64,000 nt of DNA, from contig JAJEKV010000030.1 in assembly GCA_021234155.1 (NCBI GenBank), positions 13,193,833 to 13,257,832 on the forward strand, read 5' to 3'. Positions 11,945-22,639 of the stretch are shown here, piece by piece. The translations under genes and the position numbers were made by a program. Source of the DNA: Isoetes taiwanensis. Its lineage: Eukaryota > Streptophyta > Lycopodiopsida > Isoetales > Isoetaceae. The notes under the pieces were generated by a model, which saw nothing but the letters and a program-made list of their open reading frames with translations, did no database searches and was not told the DNA's origin. The first letter of the stretch is position 1. Every line of letters starts with the position of its first letter.

Positions 11945-12272
11945 GTGCCAATTTATATTACCGAGACTGCGCCAAAACGACTCCGTGGGACATTGGCAAC
12001 AATGCATAAAAGTGAGATTTTCTTTGCTTTACAAAATTTCTACCCCTTGCCATGCTGAAGATTTCATAAAACTAATAGCTTAAACTATATTTGCTTAAGA
12101 ACATGTCTTCTTAAGCAATGTACTACTAGAAAGAACACAATATGCTAGTTCTAAAACGTGTGTTCATACATCATATGTTGTGAACATAAATGTTCAGGCC
12201 ATTATCACATTGGAATATCAAGTATCATATCCGGAGGGCTTTTGCTAAGTTGGCGTATGCTTGCTTTGGTTG
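11945..12272 (+). pseudogene. ERD6-like sugar transporter, two-exon fragment
   Basis: Exon-like 11945-12011 follows an acceptor (aaatttacag), reads VPIYITETAPKRLRGTLATM and then HK, and ends before GTGAGA with one base of the next codon. Exon-like 12198-12272 follows tgttcag, completes that codon in phase, reads HYHIGISSIISGGLLLSWRM, then LALVG, and ends before GTAAGC. The order matches the loop between transmembrane helices 4 and 5 to helix 6 region of ERD6-like major-facilitator sugar carriers (VPxYIAE..PK.LRG...SWR.LAL.G). I found no exons before or after these, so only a small internal piece survives. It lies directly downstream of the unrelated hexosaminidase relic on the same strand. 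Confidence 0.65.
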
Positions 12273-14082
12273 GTAAGCTTACCAAATTTTCGGGTTTTTG
12301 GATTTTGTTACTAAGGTTCGGTTTAGGGCCATTTTCAAGTGGCTTTTCACTATATGTATACATTTTCGATAAGTAGCTTGGATAAGTAGCTTTTCGATTT
12401 GCCTTCAGGCCAGCTATGTGCAAAACATCTGCAGTTGTGGATGGACGAGAATTATTTATACCAATGCTTTGGAAATTCTGTACCTGTATGTATTCTAGTT
12501 CCCTCTTCTCTGTGTGGATTTATTGTGCTACTTAGGCTGAACTTCATGGCATTTTGGTCTTTCTTAAGAATAATAATTGACTTTACATTCCTGTTTGGTT
12601 GTCTATGAAAGTCATTGTAACAAGGCCTCGGGATTGTTTGAGGGTTATGTTTTGTTGGATTTATTTCCCATGCCGTATCGAGAGCATTCTCCGTGACTTT
12701 CAATAACACAAATGATGTCTAATGCATCAACCATTTCAATGAATTGTGCATAAAAGAAATCAAGTATATAGAGAAGATGGCGTAACCTTATATACGTAAA
12801 AATTTGTTGGAGGTCATGTGTTGCATGCTCATATTGCTTATTGCCAAGCATTACAAACATTGATCAATAAAGATTACCTTCTGCACCACGGCAAAGGAGG
12901 CGAAGTCCCCGACCTTACAACTTAGAAGTTGCGGATCGTTAGTATACTTTGTTCTTTCTAAACGGAACGTATTTTGCATTATTTGCATGAGATTTGATTT
13001 CCTATTGTTGAATTCCATGACATCCCTTCGTATCAAGGAACTAGAGATTGGTAAAGCATGGATCAGTCAATTTATTTTCACCTTTCATCCGCATAAATCT
13101 TTTCTTCACACGCAAATTATTATGAAAGCGTAAACATGGTCATAGCTATTTAAATATGCAATATCGAAGCCTATTCCACTTACAAGCTTTGTTTAGATTT
13201 TGATGCACGACATAGCTAGCATTCTTGATGTTTGTCCCCCTCGCAAAAGCTTTTTTCAAGGTAGAAGGGTGTACAGAACATGTGCTTTGTTGAAGAGACC
13301 AAGGACTGATCTATGAATGCTGCAGGTAATGCCGCCTCACAATGTGCCTACAGATGCTTTCTGCGTTGGTGTTTCAATTTGCAACAAGCTTGAGTGTGTA
13401 GTGGCCAGCAAGACACTGTTCATATTTGAGCTTGCATGCGCAATACTGCATGCCATAGTACTGTAGGCTCCAACCATTTTTTACTGCAAGACTTTCTTTG
13501 AAGCTGGAGGGCAGAATGAGAGGAAAAAATGGTAAAGGGTTTTTGAAATTGTGCTTTTAATACCTTACTCTTTTCCTCTTTAATAATTGATGTACATATC
13601 AATATTGAGTATTCATAATCATATTATTGTCTTGCAGGGCATTCTTGTTGAGTACAGAAGTTTCTATTATGTATGAGGGTTTGGGCATGCCAAGGATGTA
13701 CCTTCCCGTAAAAAGATCCTTGAGATCTTTTGTTGCATTGATTCTCTGCACATTTCTTTGGCCAGCGATCTGGAAATATGTCATTTTTACATTTTCGTAG
13801 TGGTTTTTCATTTGGCATGATTACGTTGGTTTCAAAATCAGCATCGTTAGCCAGCACTGCTAGGGCTAATAAGTTTTGCCAATTAAGGCAATGCATTGAA
13901 CCTTCATAGATAGACATGTATAATTGTTTTAAAAAGATGCCTTTGTAATATTCTCATTAGATGCTTCTCTTTTCAAGGGAAAAAATAGGGCTTTAAATTA
14001 AGAAACAAAAAAGGTGAAAAAAGGATTTACGATAAAAAAAAAATAAAGAATGGGTAGTAGTATTGCACCAGAGTGCACCCTC
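12273..14082. other. intron-like or anonymous AT-rich sequence
   Basis: No recognisable gene. A frame at about 13327-13470 (MPPHNVPTDAFCVGVSICNK, then LECVVASK) sits behind a ctgcag site and could be another decayed exon, but I cannot assign it. The other open frames on both strands here overlap and look accidental. Confidence 0.35.
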
Positions 14083-14173
14083 CATGACCACTTCTATCTT
14101 GGGCAAGGTTGGCTATCCATGATACTGCCATGGCCACTTCTATCTTGGGTAAGGTTGGCTATCCATGATACTG
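14083..14173. repeat. two-copy tandem repeat, about 45-bp unit
   Basis: The unit 'ccatgaccacttctatcttg...ggttggctatccatgatactg' is followed directly by a second copy differing at two positions. It has no coding meaning that I can see. Confidence 0.9.
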
Positions 14174-17100
14174 AAATTGCAGGGCACTAAATTGCTCACG
14201 TAACTGAAACTTCCGACGTAGCCCTCTAATGGAGATGGAAACTACTTGCATATAAACAAACTGTTTCGAATTCATCCGACTTAGTTTAAGAACGTTCATT
14301 GCTGCCTCACATGTCTTATATGTTTGTGGAAGTAGATTTTAAGGTGGGACAATAGCACTTATAGTGAATTTGAGATGGTACACATATTTCCAATTCGCAA
14401 TCTGTATTTTCTTCAATATTCTAGTTTTCTTTTTTTAAGGTTCTGATTGTATAAGTCTAGTTTGCCTCGCTGTTGGTATGAGTAGAATTAGGACAACTTT
14501 TTAAATTTTACTCATATAGAATCTAATTATGAGAATATAAAGGTCTTTGGATTTGTTCATGCAATGTCAAGACAGCATACACAAGTCAGTTGAAGTTACA
14601 TGACATACTGAGATTTTCTCTTTAGAGTACTTTTACACAGTGCCCTCTGACCGATCTTAATAATAGCAATGTGTTAAATCTTTAACTAATGTATATTTCT
14701 AAATATATTGCCTTAGAATCACATTATTGCAATTATTTGCATCTACGTTTTTTGGATAAACATGTCTTATTCAGGCCTTGACGTAGCACTCTTCAATTGT
14801 TAAGTTCTACAAGGGAGCATGACATTATTTTGTGCGTGTGAAGTTCTTAATTAAAGAGGCACAATATGTTCTCTTCTTCCTCATGATGTGCGTTCTTCTT
14901 GCTGCAATATTTATACATGGTATTGGTGAAGTTATGGTGTGGTTGTGGTGTTTGGGAAGGGCTTTATTGATTTTTGAAAGGAGTTAGAATTCATTCAAAG
15001 CTTGTGGATGGCACAACAATACTCGATGCTCTTTGACACTTATGGATTTATGCAGGCAAAACAATGCAGTGTGCAGAGACGTACCATGGACCTAGAAATC
15101 TTTATAGCCCATTAGTATAACAAGTGTAAAGTAAATGAATTATTCTATAACATAGGTCTATCTCTAATTCTATGGATTATTATGGTCCAGTTTGGATGTG
15201 TGGTTGCAAACATTTGGGTTCCAGTAAAATCGTTATATGCAAAGGTAAAGTTAGAACAATAAATGCATATTCTCGTTATTCATGCTAGGAACCTAAAATC
15301 TATGTGCATGCTGATCTTTTTAGAAGAATTGAGTTTGCTTTTGCAAGTTATCCCCAATTTTATGTTGGTTATTGCATTACCTTGCATGTATTGTGTTGTA
15401 CTATGAGGTTGTGTAAAATAAGTGCTAATATAGATTTTGTTTTCAAGAGACAGGAAAGAAATTTATCAAAGCTCTTGGATGTCTAGAGGGTTTTGCCTAG
15501 CCGGTTAAGGGCATGTCGGCAGCCACTTTTCTTAAATGTGAATGTATTTATAACTAGGACTTATTACTTAAGGTCCTTTATCCCATTTTAAAAATTTTCC
15601 ATTTCATGCCACTTTCTTTCCAAGCTTTCTATTGAGCAATTTCTCGTTCCAAATTTTTTTTATATGTCATTAATAAAACATTTAAAGGCATATTTATTGG
15701 ACGGAAACCCCTCTACTACTAGATCAATGCTTTAGCTCTTCTTTGCTTTAGAAGTCATGACCATTGAGGCAGGAAAAGATATTCAGATTAAAGATTAGTT
15801 CTTGGCAGGCAAGTCATAGCCGCAACAATGCCTTATCGAGGTAAGCGATTGAAAGAGACAAATCAGATGGGAAAAAAAAAAAAACTAGCATAAAATTCAA
15901 TCCTAAGGAACAACCAAACAAAAAAATGAAATCACACTCTCGGGCCACGGGAGGGCAACCCCTCGTGCGCAGCACCTTGTTTCGCGTGCTATTATGCAAG
16001 AGTACATTGTTTTAGGATGTAAATTGCCTAAGTCATTTTCTAAGTCAAGCAAAATTGTTGAACTTATATTCCAAACATGACGTTAGTGCAATGGATTTTA
16101 TTCTCATCATGTTGGAGTGGATGCTATATATGTCAAAAAAATTTCAAAATTAGTGATGGAGATTTAAGATGTTTGAACATGATTTGTTGATCAATATGTG
16201 ATAGTGCATTGCAAGGCATTACCCAAGCTTTAAGCCAATTTTATCTGGTATTTGTGATTGAGCTTGTTCATTATTTCTTGCGCAATAAAAAAAGCTTGCA
16301 TCTTTCTATGAAAGAGTTGACAAATCATATAATGCATGTGTAGAAGTATGATAATGATTGCCCCATAGCTTGTAATTAGGTTATACATAGATAGACGTAC
16401 CCTTTTAGATGGCAAATGCATAAGGACATGGATGTATAATTCTGATGATTTTAGATGTTTTTCAGGCGTGGCTTCCTCACTGTGGTCTTTGTTGCAAATA
16501 TGACACTATCTGTCCTACCTAATTATATCTTTGTTACCTATGTCTTTGTTACAACGAAAGACCATAACATATGCCCTACTTGTGTATGACCATAGCATAT
16601 GTCTTAACTGCATACCATTACTATCACATCGTCTTTACCATATCTGCATATGAAGGACCATCTGTATTGGTTTAAGAATCTAAATTTGCTAAAGCTGAAG
16701 AATAAAAGCTGCAAATAGAGGTTAAACTTATCTATCATTTCTTAAATCTTAGAGCATACATAGTTGATGAAGTATTTGACCTTGGCAGTTTGGACACTAA
16801 AGTTGCAAATAGAGATCAAATAGATATAGCATTTGATTACACTATAGAGGCTACGTAACTGACAAATTCCTTGAACTTGGCAAGTAGGCGTAATTGACTC
16901 TGAACCTATCAGATAGCCATAATAAATCCATGCTAAGAAGTTAGCGCAAGCTTGAAGCGCTGAGCAAACCTAAAAAGGCATGTGCAACAAAACATGATAT
17001 TATGCAGCTTAGAGGATAAAATGCTGTTGTTATCATGAAAATGGCGAAATAAATATAATAAGCTTTCATCTAATTTCATGTCCTCTAATAGAGGGAAAAT

Positions 17101-17430
17101 ATAACAACTTTCTAAGCAACTATATTTACAATAGATCTAGATTGAATCTTATTAGAACATATGTTATAGTTTCTAGCTGAATACCTTCCTGTTTGATATA
17201 TAACATGCTATTGGAAATGCAAAGATATTATGATCAAGTGATTTTTCATGATAATAGTAGAAAGCAGCTTTGAAGAAATAGCAATGCTTCTAAGGAGGAT
17301 GATGACGATGGTGCATTTCCATTTCCAACATGGAAAGGGTGTCACATCCATTAATTTATGTGTGAAAGTGCAGGCGAGTTAGTAGGGCTAAGCTAACACA
17401 ATCTACGCTAAAGAGATCGTGAAAGGGATC
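14174..17430. other. 3.2 kb of anonymous AT-rich sequence
   Basis: Reading frames such as 15304-15486 and 15814-15999 are short, and none resembles a known protein. A-runs occur near 14030-14045 and 15872-15885. I found no transposon ends, RNA genes or tandem arrays. Confidence 0.35.
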
Positions 17431-17431
17431 A

Positions 17432-17565
17432 ATAATTGAATTGAATCAAATGGATTTTTTATTGTCCACAGAGACCAATATGTAGCATAATAACAAGGGG
17501 TTTTCTTTGTGTTTTTGTACGCTTTTCACTAAGGTTTTCCTATGATTTCATGATGTATTCAAATG
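17432..17565 (-). mobile_element. possible LINE 3'-end remnant
   Basis: On the minus strand 'attggtctctgtggacaataaa' leads into a TTCAA-type repeat. The arrangement is the same as the LINE tails at 10722-10930 and 26740-26790 (ttgg..tc.gt.gac followed by a short tandem tail). No coding sequence is attached. Confidence 0.35.
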
Positions 17566-17605
17566 GATGTACTAATGCGTACATCTAGAGTGCACCATTT
17601 CTGAG

Positions 17606-17803
17606 CCATTGATTTTAGCCCCCTTTTTTTTCCAATGGTCAACAACCAATGGCTCACAACAAAAGCCCTTTTTTTGTGCGTGTGGTGCATAATGGGCACA
17701 TGAAGGGCCATTGATTTTAGCCTTTTTTTTCAATGGTCAACAACCAATGACTCACAACAAAAGCCCTCTTTTTGTGTGTGGTGCATAATGGGCACATGAA
17801 GGG
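17606..17803. repeat. two-copy tandem repeat, about 100-bp unit
   Basis: The block from 'ccattgattttagcc' through 'caatggtcaacaaccaatg' and 'gtggtgcataatgggcac' to 'atgaaggg' occurs twice in tandem with small length differences in its T-runs. Both copies are otherwise almost identical. Confidence 0.9.
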
Positions 17804-18485
17804 CTTGAAGGGCGCATGTAGTGCAGTTTCCCCGCCGACAACACATTTCTTATCATAACTTTTGATCCAGAGCTCTATTTGAGATGATTTTTATTGCTTT
17901 AGAAAGCTCTCTCCGACATCTTTTTGATAGTGTATAATATGGATATGTTTGGTTAAGTTATGTATGCTAAAACAGTAATTTTTTGGCCGGGTTTGGTAGG
18001 CTTTCACATTCTACCAGCTGATTAATACAGGATTTCGCTATTGGATATTGTTTTATGGCTCATTCCGAATGAAGCTTGCAAAAAATTACCATGCATTTTT
18101 AGATTTTGAGGCAGTTATTAAGCAAATTCCAAGGCGTCTAGATCCTTGTGCTAACAAGCAGAAAAGTTTCCCACTTTGGTTTCTCACCACAAGAATAAAT
18201 GGAGGCCAAAGGCTGCTATTAAATTCTAGTTGAAAAATGTTTGTGTATGGGTGTTGCAAACTTTATGACTTTCAGAATAATGGGATCAATCTGCTCTATC
18301 TTTATGGTAACTTTTACTTATGTTCTATTTGTTTTATTGTGATCAAATTCAAAAGCTACAGGTGATGAAAGCCTCAAATGAATTCTAGTTTTTTTTTTGT
18401 TTGAATTCTATAATTTTTGTCACACCTGGGGCAAATTTTTGTTTTGCAACACAAACCATTAACATCCAACATATAAAAATTAAAT
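17804..18485. other. anonymous sequence
   Basis: A 61-codon frame at 18048-18233 resembles no known protein. Nothing else could be supported. Confidence 0.3.
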
Positions 18486-18560
18486 CCCCCAACACATAAC
18501 AACCAACACATAACAACCATTGATATTAACAACCAACACATAACTACCATGGACATTAAT
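18486..18560. repeat. small minisatellite (ccaacacataacaa units)
   Basis: The phrase 'aaccaacacataac' recurs four times with short interruptions. On the minus strand it gives the repetitive peptide VVMCWLL, which I regard as accidental. Confidence 0.8.
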
Positions 18561-18615
18561 TAACACAACCATTGGGTCCAACACATTTAAATTAAAATCC
18601 CCCTTAAACCCCCTT

Positions 18616-18890
18616 TGGTTTGGATGCATATTCACACGGGGGGTGAGGTAGGGCAGCGAGAGCCCTTATAATTGTATTTTGCACGTACGAAATCACACCA
18701 TATAGTATTCCGCTTGAAATCTTATAGTATTTTGCGAATCTTGTTATACAGTATAGCAAATTTTGTACTTGCATACCCCACAAGCGAGGAACTTTACGTA
18801 CGGTGTAGATTAAGAAATAAGGGGTGAATATGCCTATCCAACAGCTCTCGTTGCCCGAGTCACCTCCCGTGTGAATATGCATCCAAACCA
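18616..18890. mobile_element. short inverted-repeat (MITE-like) element, about 275 bp
   Basis: The left end TGGTTTGGATGCATATTCAC and the right end GTGAATATGCATCCAAACCA are exact inverted matches. Similarity continues inward for about 47 bases (gtgaggtagggcagcgagagc against gctctcgttgcccgagtcac). The interior is AT-rich with no transposase. I could not find a convincing target duplication at either edge, so the superfamily is open. A 152-codon frame on the minus strand (18604-19062) runs through it and is probably accidental. Confidence 0.7.
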
Positions 18891-19079
18891 CAGCAAACAA
18901 ATTACTGTCAGGACAATAGGCATTCTGAGAAACTGTACAATGATACACTATGGTCCGTATCAATTTCAATGCATGACTAAGAAGATAGCCAAGTGCGCTC
19001 ATCCATGATCCCTTAGGAACAAGATTCCAACAAACCTGTTGAAGTCGTGCCCAATAGCACAAGAAGCAGCTGGTTAGGC

Positions 19080-20225
19080 GGGATCAACTTAGCATAATGG
19101 TCGGATGTGTGTGAATGTTAGACAGGTCTGAAGAGGGTGAAATTCGTCCTCAATGGTACCCTATTGGAAACATTGACAAACCCTATCCTCATGCGCCTCT
19201 TGGGCCCATCTACCTGTCTCAATTCAGATGTGATGTGCACCTGTGCGAATTGAGGCTATCAATCTCTGCTTCTTAATGAGCAAATATGCACGAAATTAGC
19301 ACGGGGGATCCCGTGTAAGCATGGGATTGATCTGATGCTGGTAGTGTGCCGTCTTAACCTGCTCCATGGCACTAGCATCCCAAGTCTTGCTGAGGAAGCA
19401 AGTATAAATGTACTGCCATAAGTGATGGTGATCCTCCTCAGTTTCTACCTATATGCACTTGTGCTGCTATACATTCGATCGGGAGAATCACTGAGCTCGT
19501 CTTTCCTTCCAGCAGGCCTTGAGGCAATACAAACCCATAGCCATGGTATAAGCAAAGTTGAGGAGGCAACAATCATTGCCCATACTAACTACCTTTTGAA
19601 ACTAGACGATATAAGGTCAAGTGTGGCCCTCTTTAGAGGCAAAAAACATGTCTCCTACAGAAGAATCTGATATGGGACTATGGACTTTACCCCAAGTGCC
19701 CGAGCAAGAAAGATTTTTGCACCTGCTCCATGTCATTCCAGGTTGCCAAGGATATGACTGAGCCCCAGATTTCGAGACCATATAAAAGAATGGGTTCCAT
19801 TAAACCCTGAACAAATGTGATAGTCGAGAACTCTACACCCAAATACTTATAGGTGGATACTACTTCCACATTTTGTCCCTGATAGGGGTATGATGGAAGC
19901 CTTGGCTGGCGTGAAGAGGAGACGACCAGGACCTTAGTTTTAGATAGATTGACCCGCATTCTAGTGGCTCGACAAAAGGTATCCAGGGTATGTAAATGGC
20001 ACTACATATCCTTCGGGGTGTAGGCTAAGAGGTCCACATTATCGGCAATATAAGATGTCTGACAATCTGGTGTACCAGTTGAGCTCCCTTACTCCCATGC
20101 TCGCTCAATAAACCACCCTTCTAGTTGATCAATATAGAGGCCAAACAACGTCGTAGAGAGTAGGCATCCCTGGCAGACTCCAATATTATTGTTGACAGGT
20201 TGGCCTGATGGTATTAATCATCCTG
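19080..20225 (-). mobile_element. LINE relic, reverse transcriptase C-terminal part
   Basis: Minus-strand pieces spell the RT motif region VCQGCLLSTTLFGLYIDQLE (about 20105-20200) and a decayed YADD region (YIADNV near 20040-20060). An open frame at 19959-19687 contains MRVNLSKTKVLV, YKYLGVEFST and EPILLYGLEIWG. The order is that of a non-LTR retrotransposon ORF2. Frameshifts and stops are frequent, and about 600 bases beyond 19687 continue as poorly preserved coding sequence. It is immobile. Confidence 0.75.
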
Positions 20226-20284
20226 ATCATGTCTCATAATACAATCAGTATACCACATTTTATAAGTCTAATAGAACATCCAAC

Positions 20285-22639
20285 TGTTTGATAAGTCTGT
20301 TAGTTTTATAAGTCTATTAGTTTTAAACATTTAGCGAGCAAACTGACTAGTGGATGTGTGGCTTATGTTGCTCAAGAAGAATCCCTTAGATTGGTTGGAA
20401 GTACATGGGCAAAGGGAAACAGAGAGAATGCTTGCCCACAATGTCGCATTCACTCCAATGCTTTATTTTGCAGCTTTAAAACTTGGTTCACTACAAGTTT
20501 CCATGATTGCAGGTAATCAAAGACTAGAAAAAGGTTAAAAGGCAACCTGTTCATATACTGGATTCCTGGGTGTGTGCTGACCAAATGGAAAAAACAATTA
20601 TTATACATAGTTTTTGAATGCTTCTATGCTTAAATTACTTTGCTTATCAAAACTAGCTATAGATTTCTCAGTTTCATATGTACAATATGGTGACATGCGA
20701 AATCTGAGTCACATCTGGTGCCTATGGATCGAAGTTAGTTAGCTGCATTTTTTTGTTCACTATAATACGTTGCATGTGTATGTAAAATCAAAAATTTCTG
20801 GAGTATATAATTAGGAAAAAACTGAGTTATAATTAGCAATGCACATCATAGGTTTTCTCCCGTATGCTAAGAAAGAGAGGTCAAATAAAAGCCAACATTA
20901 CAACTTTTGACTCAAAAGAGATGTCACTTTAGCTAGCAGTCGTAACATATGTTGTGGGCAATGGATGGAAGGGCAACTTTCTTTTGTTTGGGAATCAATG
21001 TTTTTGGGTTATACCATATGGAAAGAAACTATACATCCTGGTTCTACCATATGGAAAGTTATGGAAAGAAAGTATAGGGAAGATACAGAAATTTAGGAGA
21101 AATTTAGGACGACAACAATTTGAGGTTTATGCCATTATGTAAAGGATGACATCTCGTATCATTGTAGTTTCTATCGAAAAGGCTACTAGAGTTGTTAGTG
21201 CATTTGTCGTTCAATGAACCCATGACAAAAGAAATGTGTTTGGCTTATACAAAGCTGAAAAACCGAATATCTGGTTAGCACATTGTCCTCAAAAGCTTAG
21301 AGATAAACAAGACATAACATAATAGTAGTTCAATTGGCAATGGATACCTTTTCTCTGGGTATTGGATTAATTTTTGCTAGGCGTAGTTTGGCACATACTC
21401 TCTTCGCTTGGCTGATTATGGTACAAGGTGTAATAGGGCAACAAAATCCTACCACCAAGAATTAACATCGATATAGAATTTTCATTTCATTTACAAGGTT
21501 CAAGCATTTGGTTTCTCAAGTGTTACATTATTTGCTTGAATTAAACCTTAAATATTTGGACGTTGGCGAATATTCTACATATGACATTCCAGAGCCAATC
21601 AACTAGTGTCAATCAACTAGTAACATTCCACTTTCAAGTGTCAATCAACTAGTAACACAATTCCCATGACAATGTTTAGGTTCGAGATGCAAAACCCTTG
21701 AAACATTTAGCATAGCCATAGACATACCTATTTTAGATACTTCTTTCCAAGGCAAAAAATGAGAGCGAATAGTAGTATCATGATATGGCCTTAATATCAT
21801 GTCAAAAATACTAATACACCTTTCAGTGGAAATGGCCTCCTAAATCTCATATTCTCTGTTGATTGATTAGGATTGAAGCCAATGTCTTTACTGCTACATG
21901 ACGGTTGCCTGGGATACAAAATTTACTTGATCACTGTGTGGAGCCACTACAACACAAAAACTAGAATGCATGCCGACACATGCCAATATTATCCCGAATT
22001 ATCAAGGGCTTAACACACAAAAATCATATTAGGAAGATGATCATAAACGTCAAAACTAAATGATAATTGAAGTTTTTCCGCTTTGTGATGATTCATTTAA
22101 GTAATGTAGCTCATTTGGGTAAAGTTCGTTACATTTAGATATTACAGAGGATTTAATTGTTTTGCATTCACACGTTCATACACATAGAAATCAAACCTAA
22201 GTTTCAAGCATGGCAACAATAGATGGAAAAACACTAATATAGCGAGCTGAATAATGACACCTTGGTTCAGACAATAGCATTATTGTTGAACATCATCCTA
22301 TTTATCCGACATTTTCGTTTTAGGTGGACGATCCTGCGATTTTTACATTAAAGCAAATAGTACAAGTTTTAGGTGCCAATGGTAGATTTCAGAAGTTCTT
22401 GCCCAATATAATGTAGTCTTCCAGGTCAACTCAGAGATGGTGGACTTCCGTGGACGGAAAAATCCAATTCAATTCATTAAAGATTGCACTCCAATTGCAA
22501 CACTCTATGGCATTATTAAGATTTGTATGCTCGCTCTCTTTGCTTAACCTAAAGCCGCTCTCTTTGCTTAATATCGTAGGGTTCACCAGCAAGGATCTCT
22601 ATATGCTTCTGTTGCACCTCATATTCTGTTGCTTCTGTG
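20285..22639 (+). repeat. tandem-array unit 2 (complete, about 2.375 kb)
   Basis: Part A (20285-21842) matches copy 1 at 7668-9264. Part B (21843-22639) begins 'aaatctcatattctctgttg' and ends near 'tcaaaaatcttcaacgcc'. The same word in unit 3 (gtggcttatgttgctc at 22733) is 2375 bases after that in unit 2 (20358), giving the unit length. Part B contains a LINE-tail-like phrase (ttccgtggacggaaaaatcc) followed by aattcaattc. No gene function was recognised. Confidence 0.85.

Noticed and set aside
13128-13155. 'gcgtaaacatggtcatagct' resembles the M13/pUC lacZ reverse-primer region
   Set aside because: It has mismatches, and the surrounding sequence does not continue as lacZ or polylinker, so it is chance and not vector.
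18604-19062. 152-codon minus-strand open frame
   Set aside because: It runs through the inverted-repeat element at 18616-18890, has no motif, and is explained by chance openness.
20350-20538. 62-codon frame conserved between array units (20350 and 22731)
   Set aside because: Conservation follows from recent duplication of the whole unit; copy 1 breaks it and no family is recognisable.
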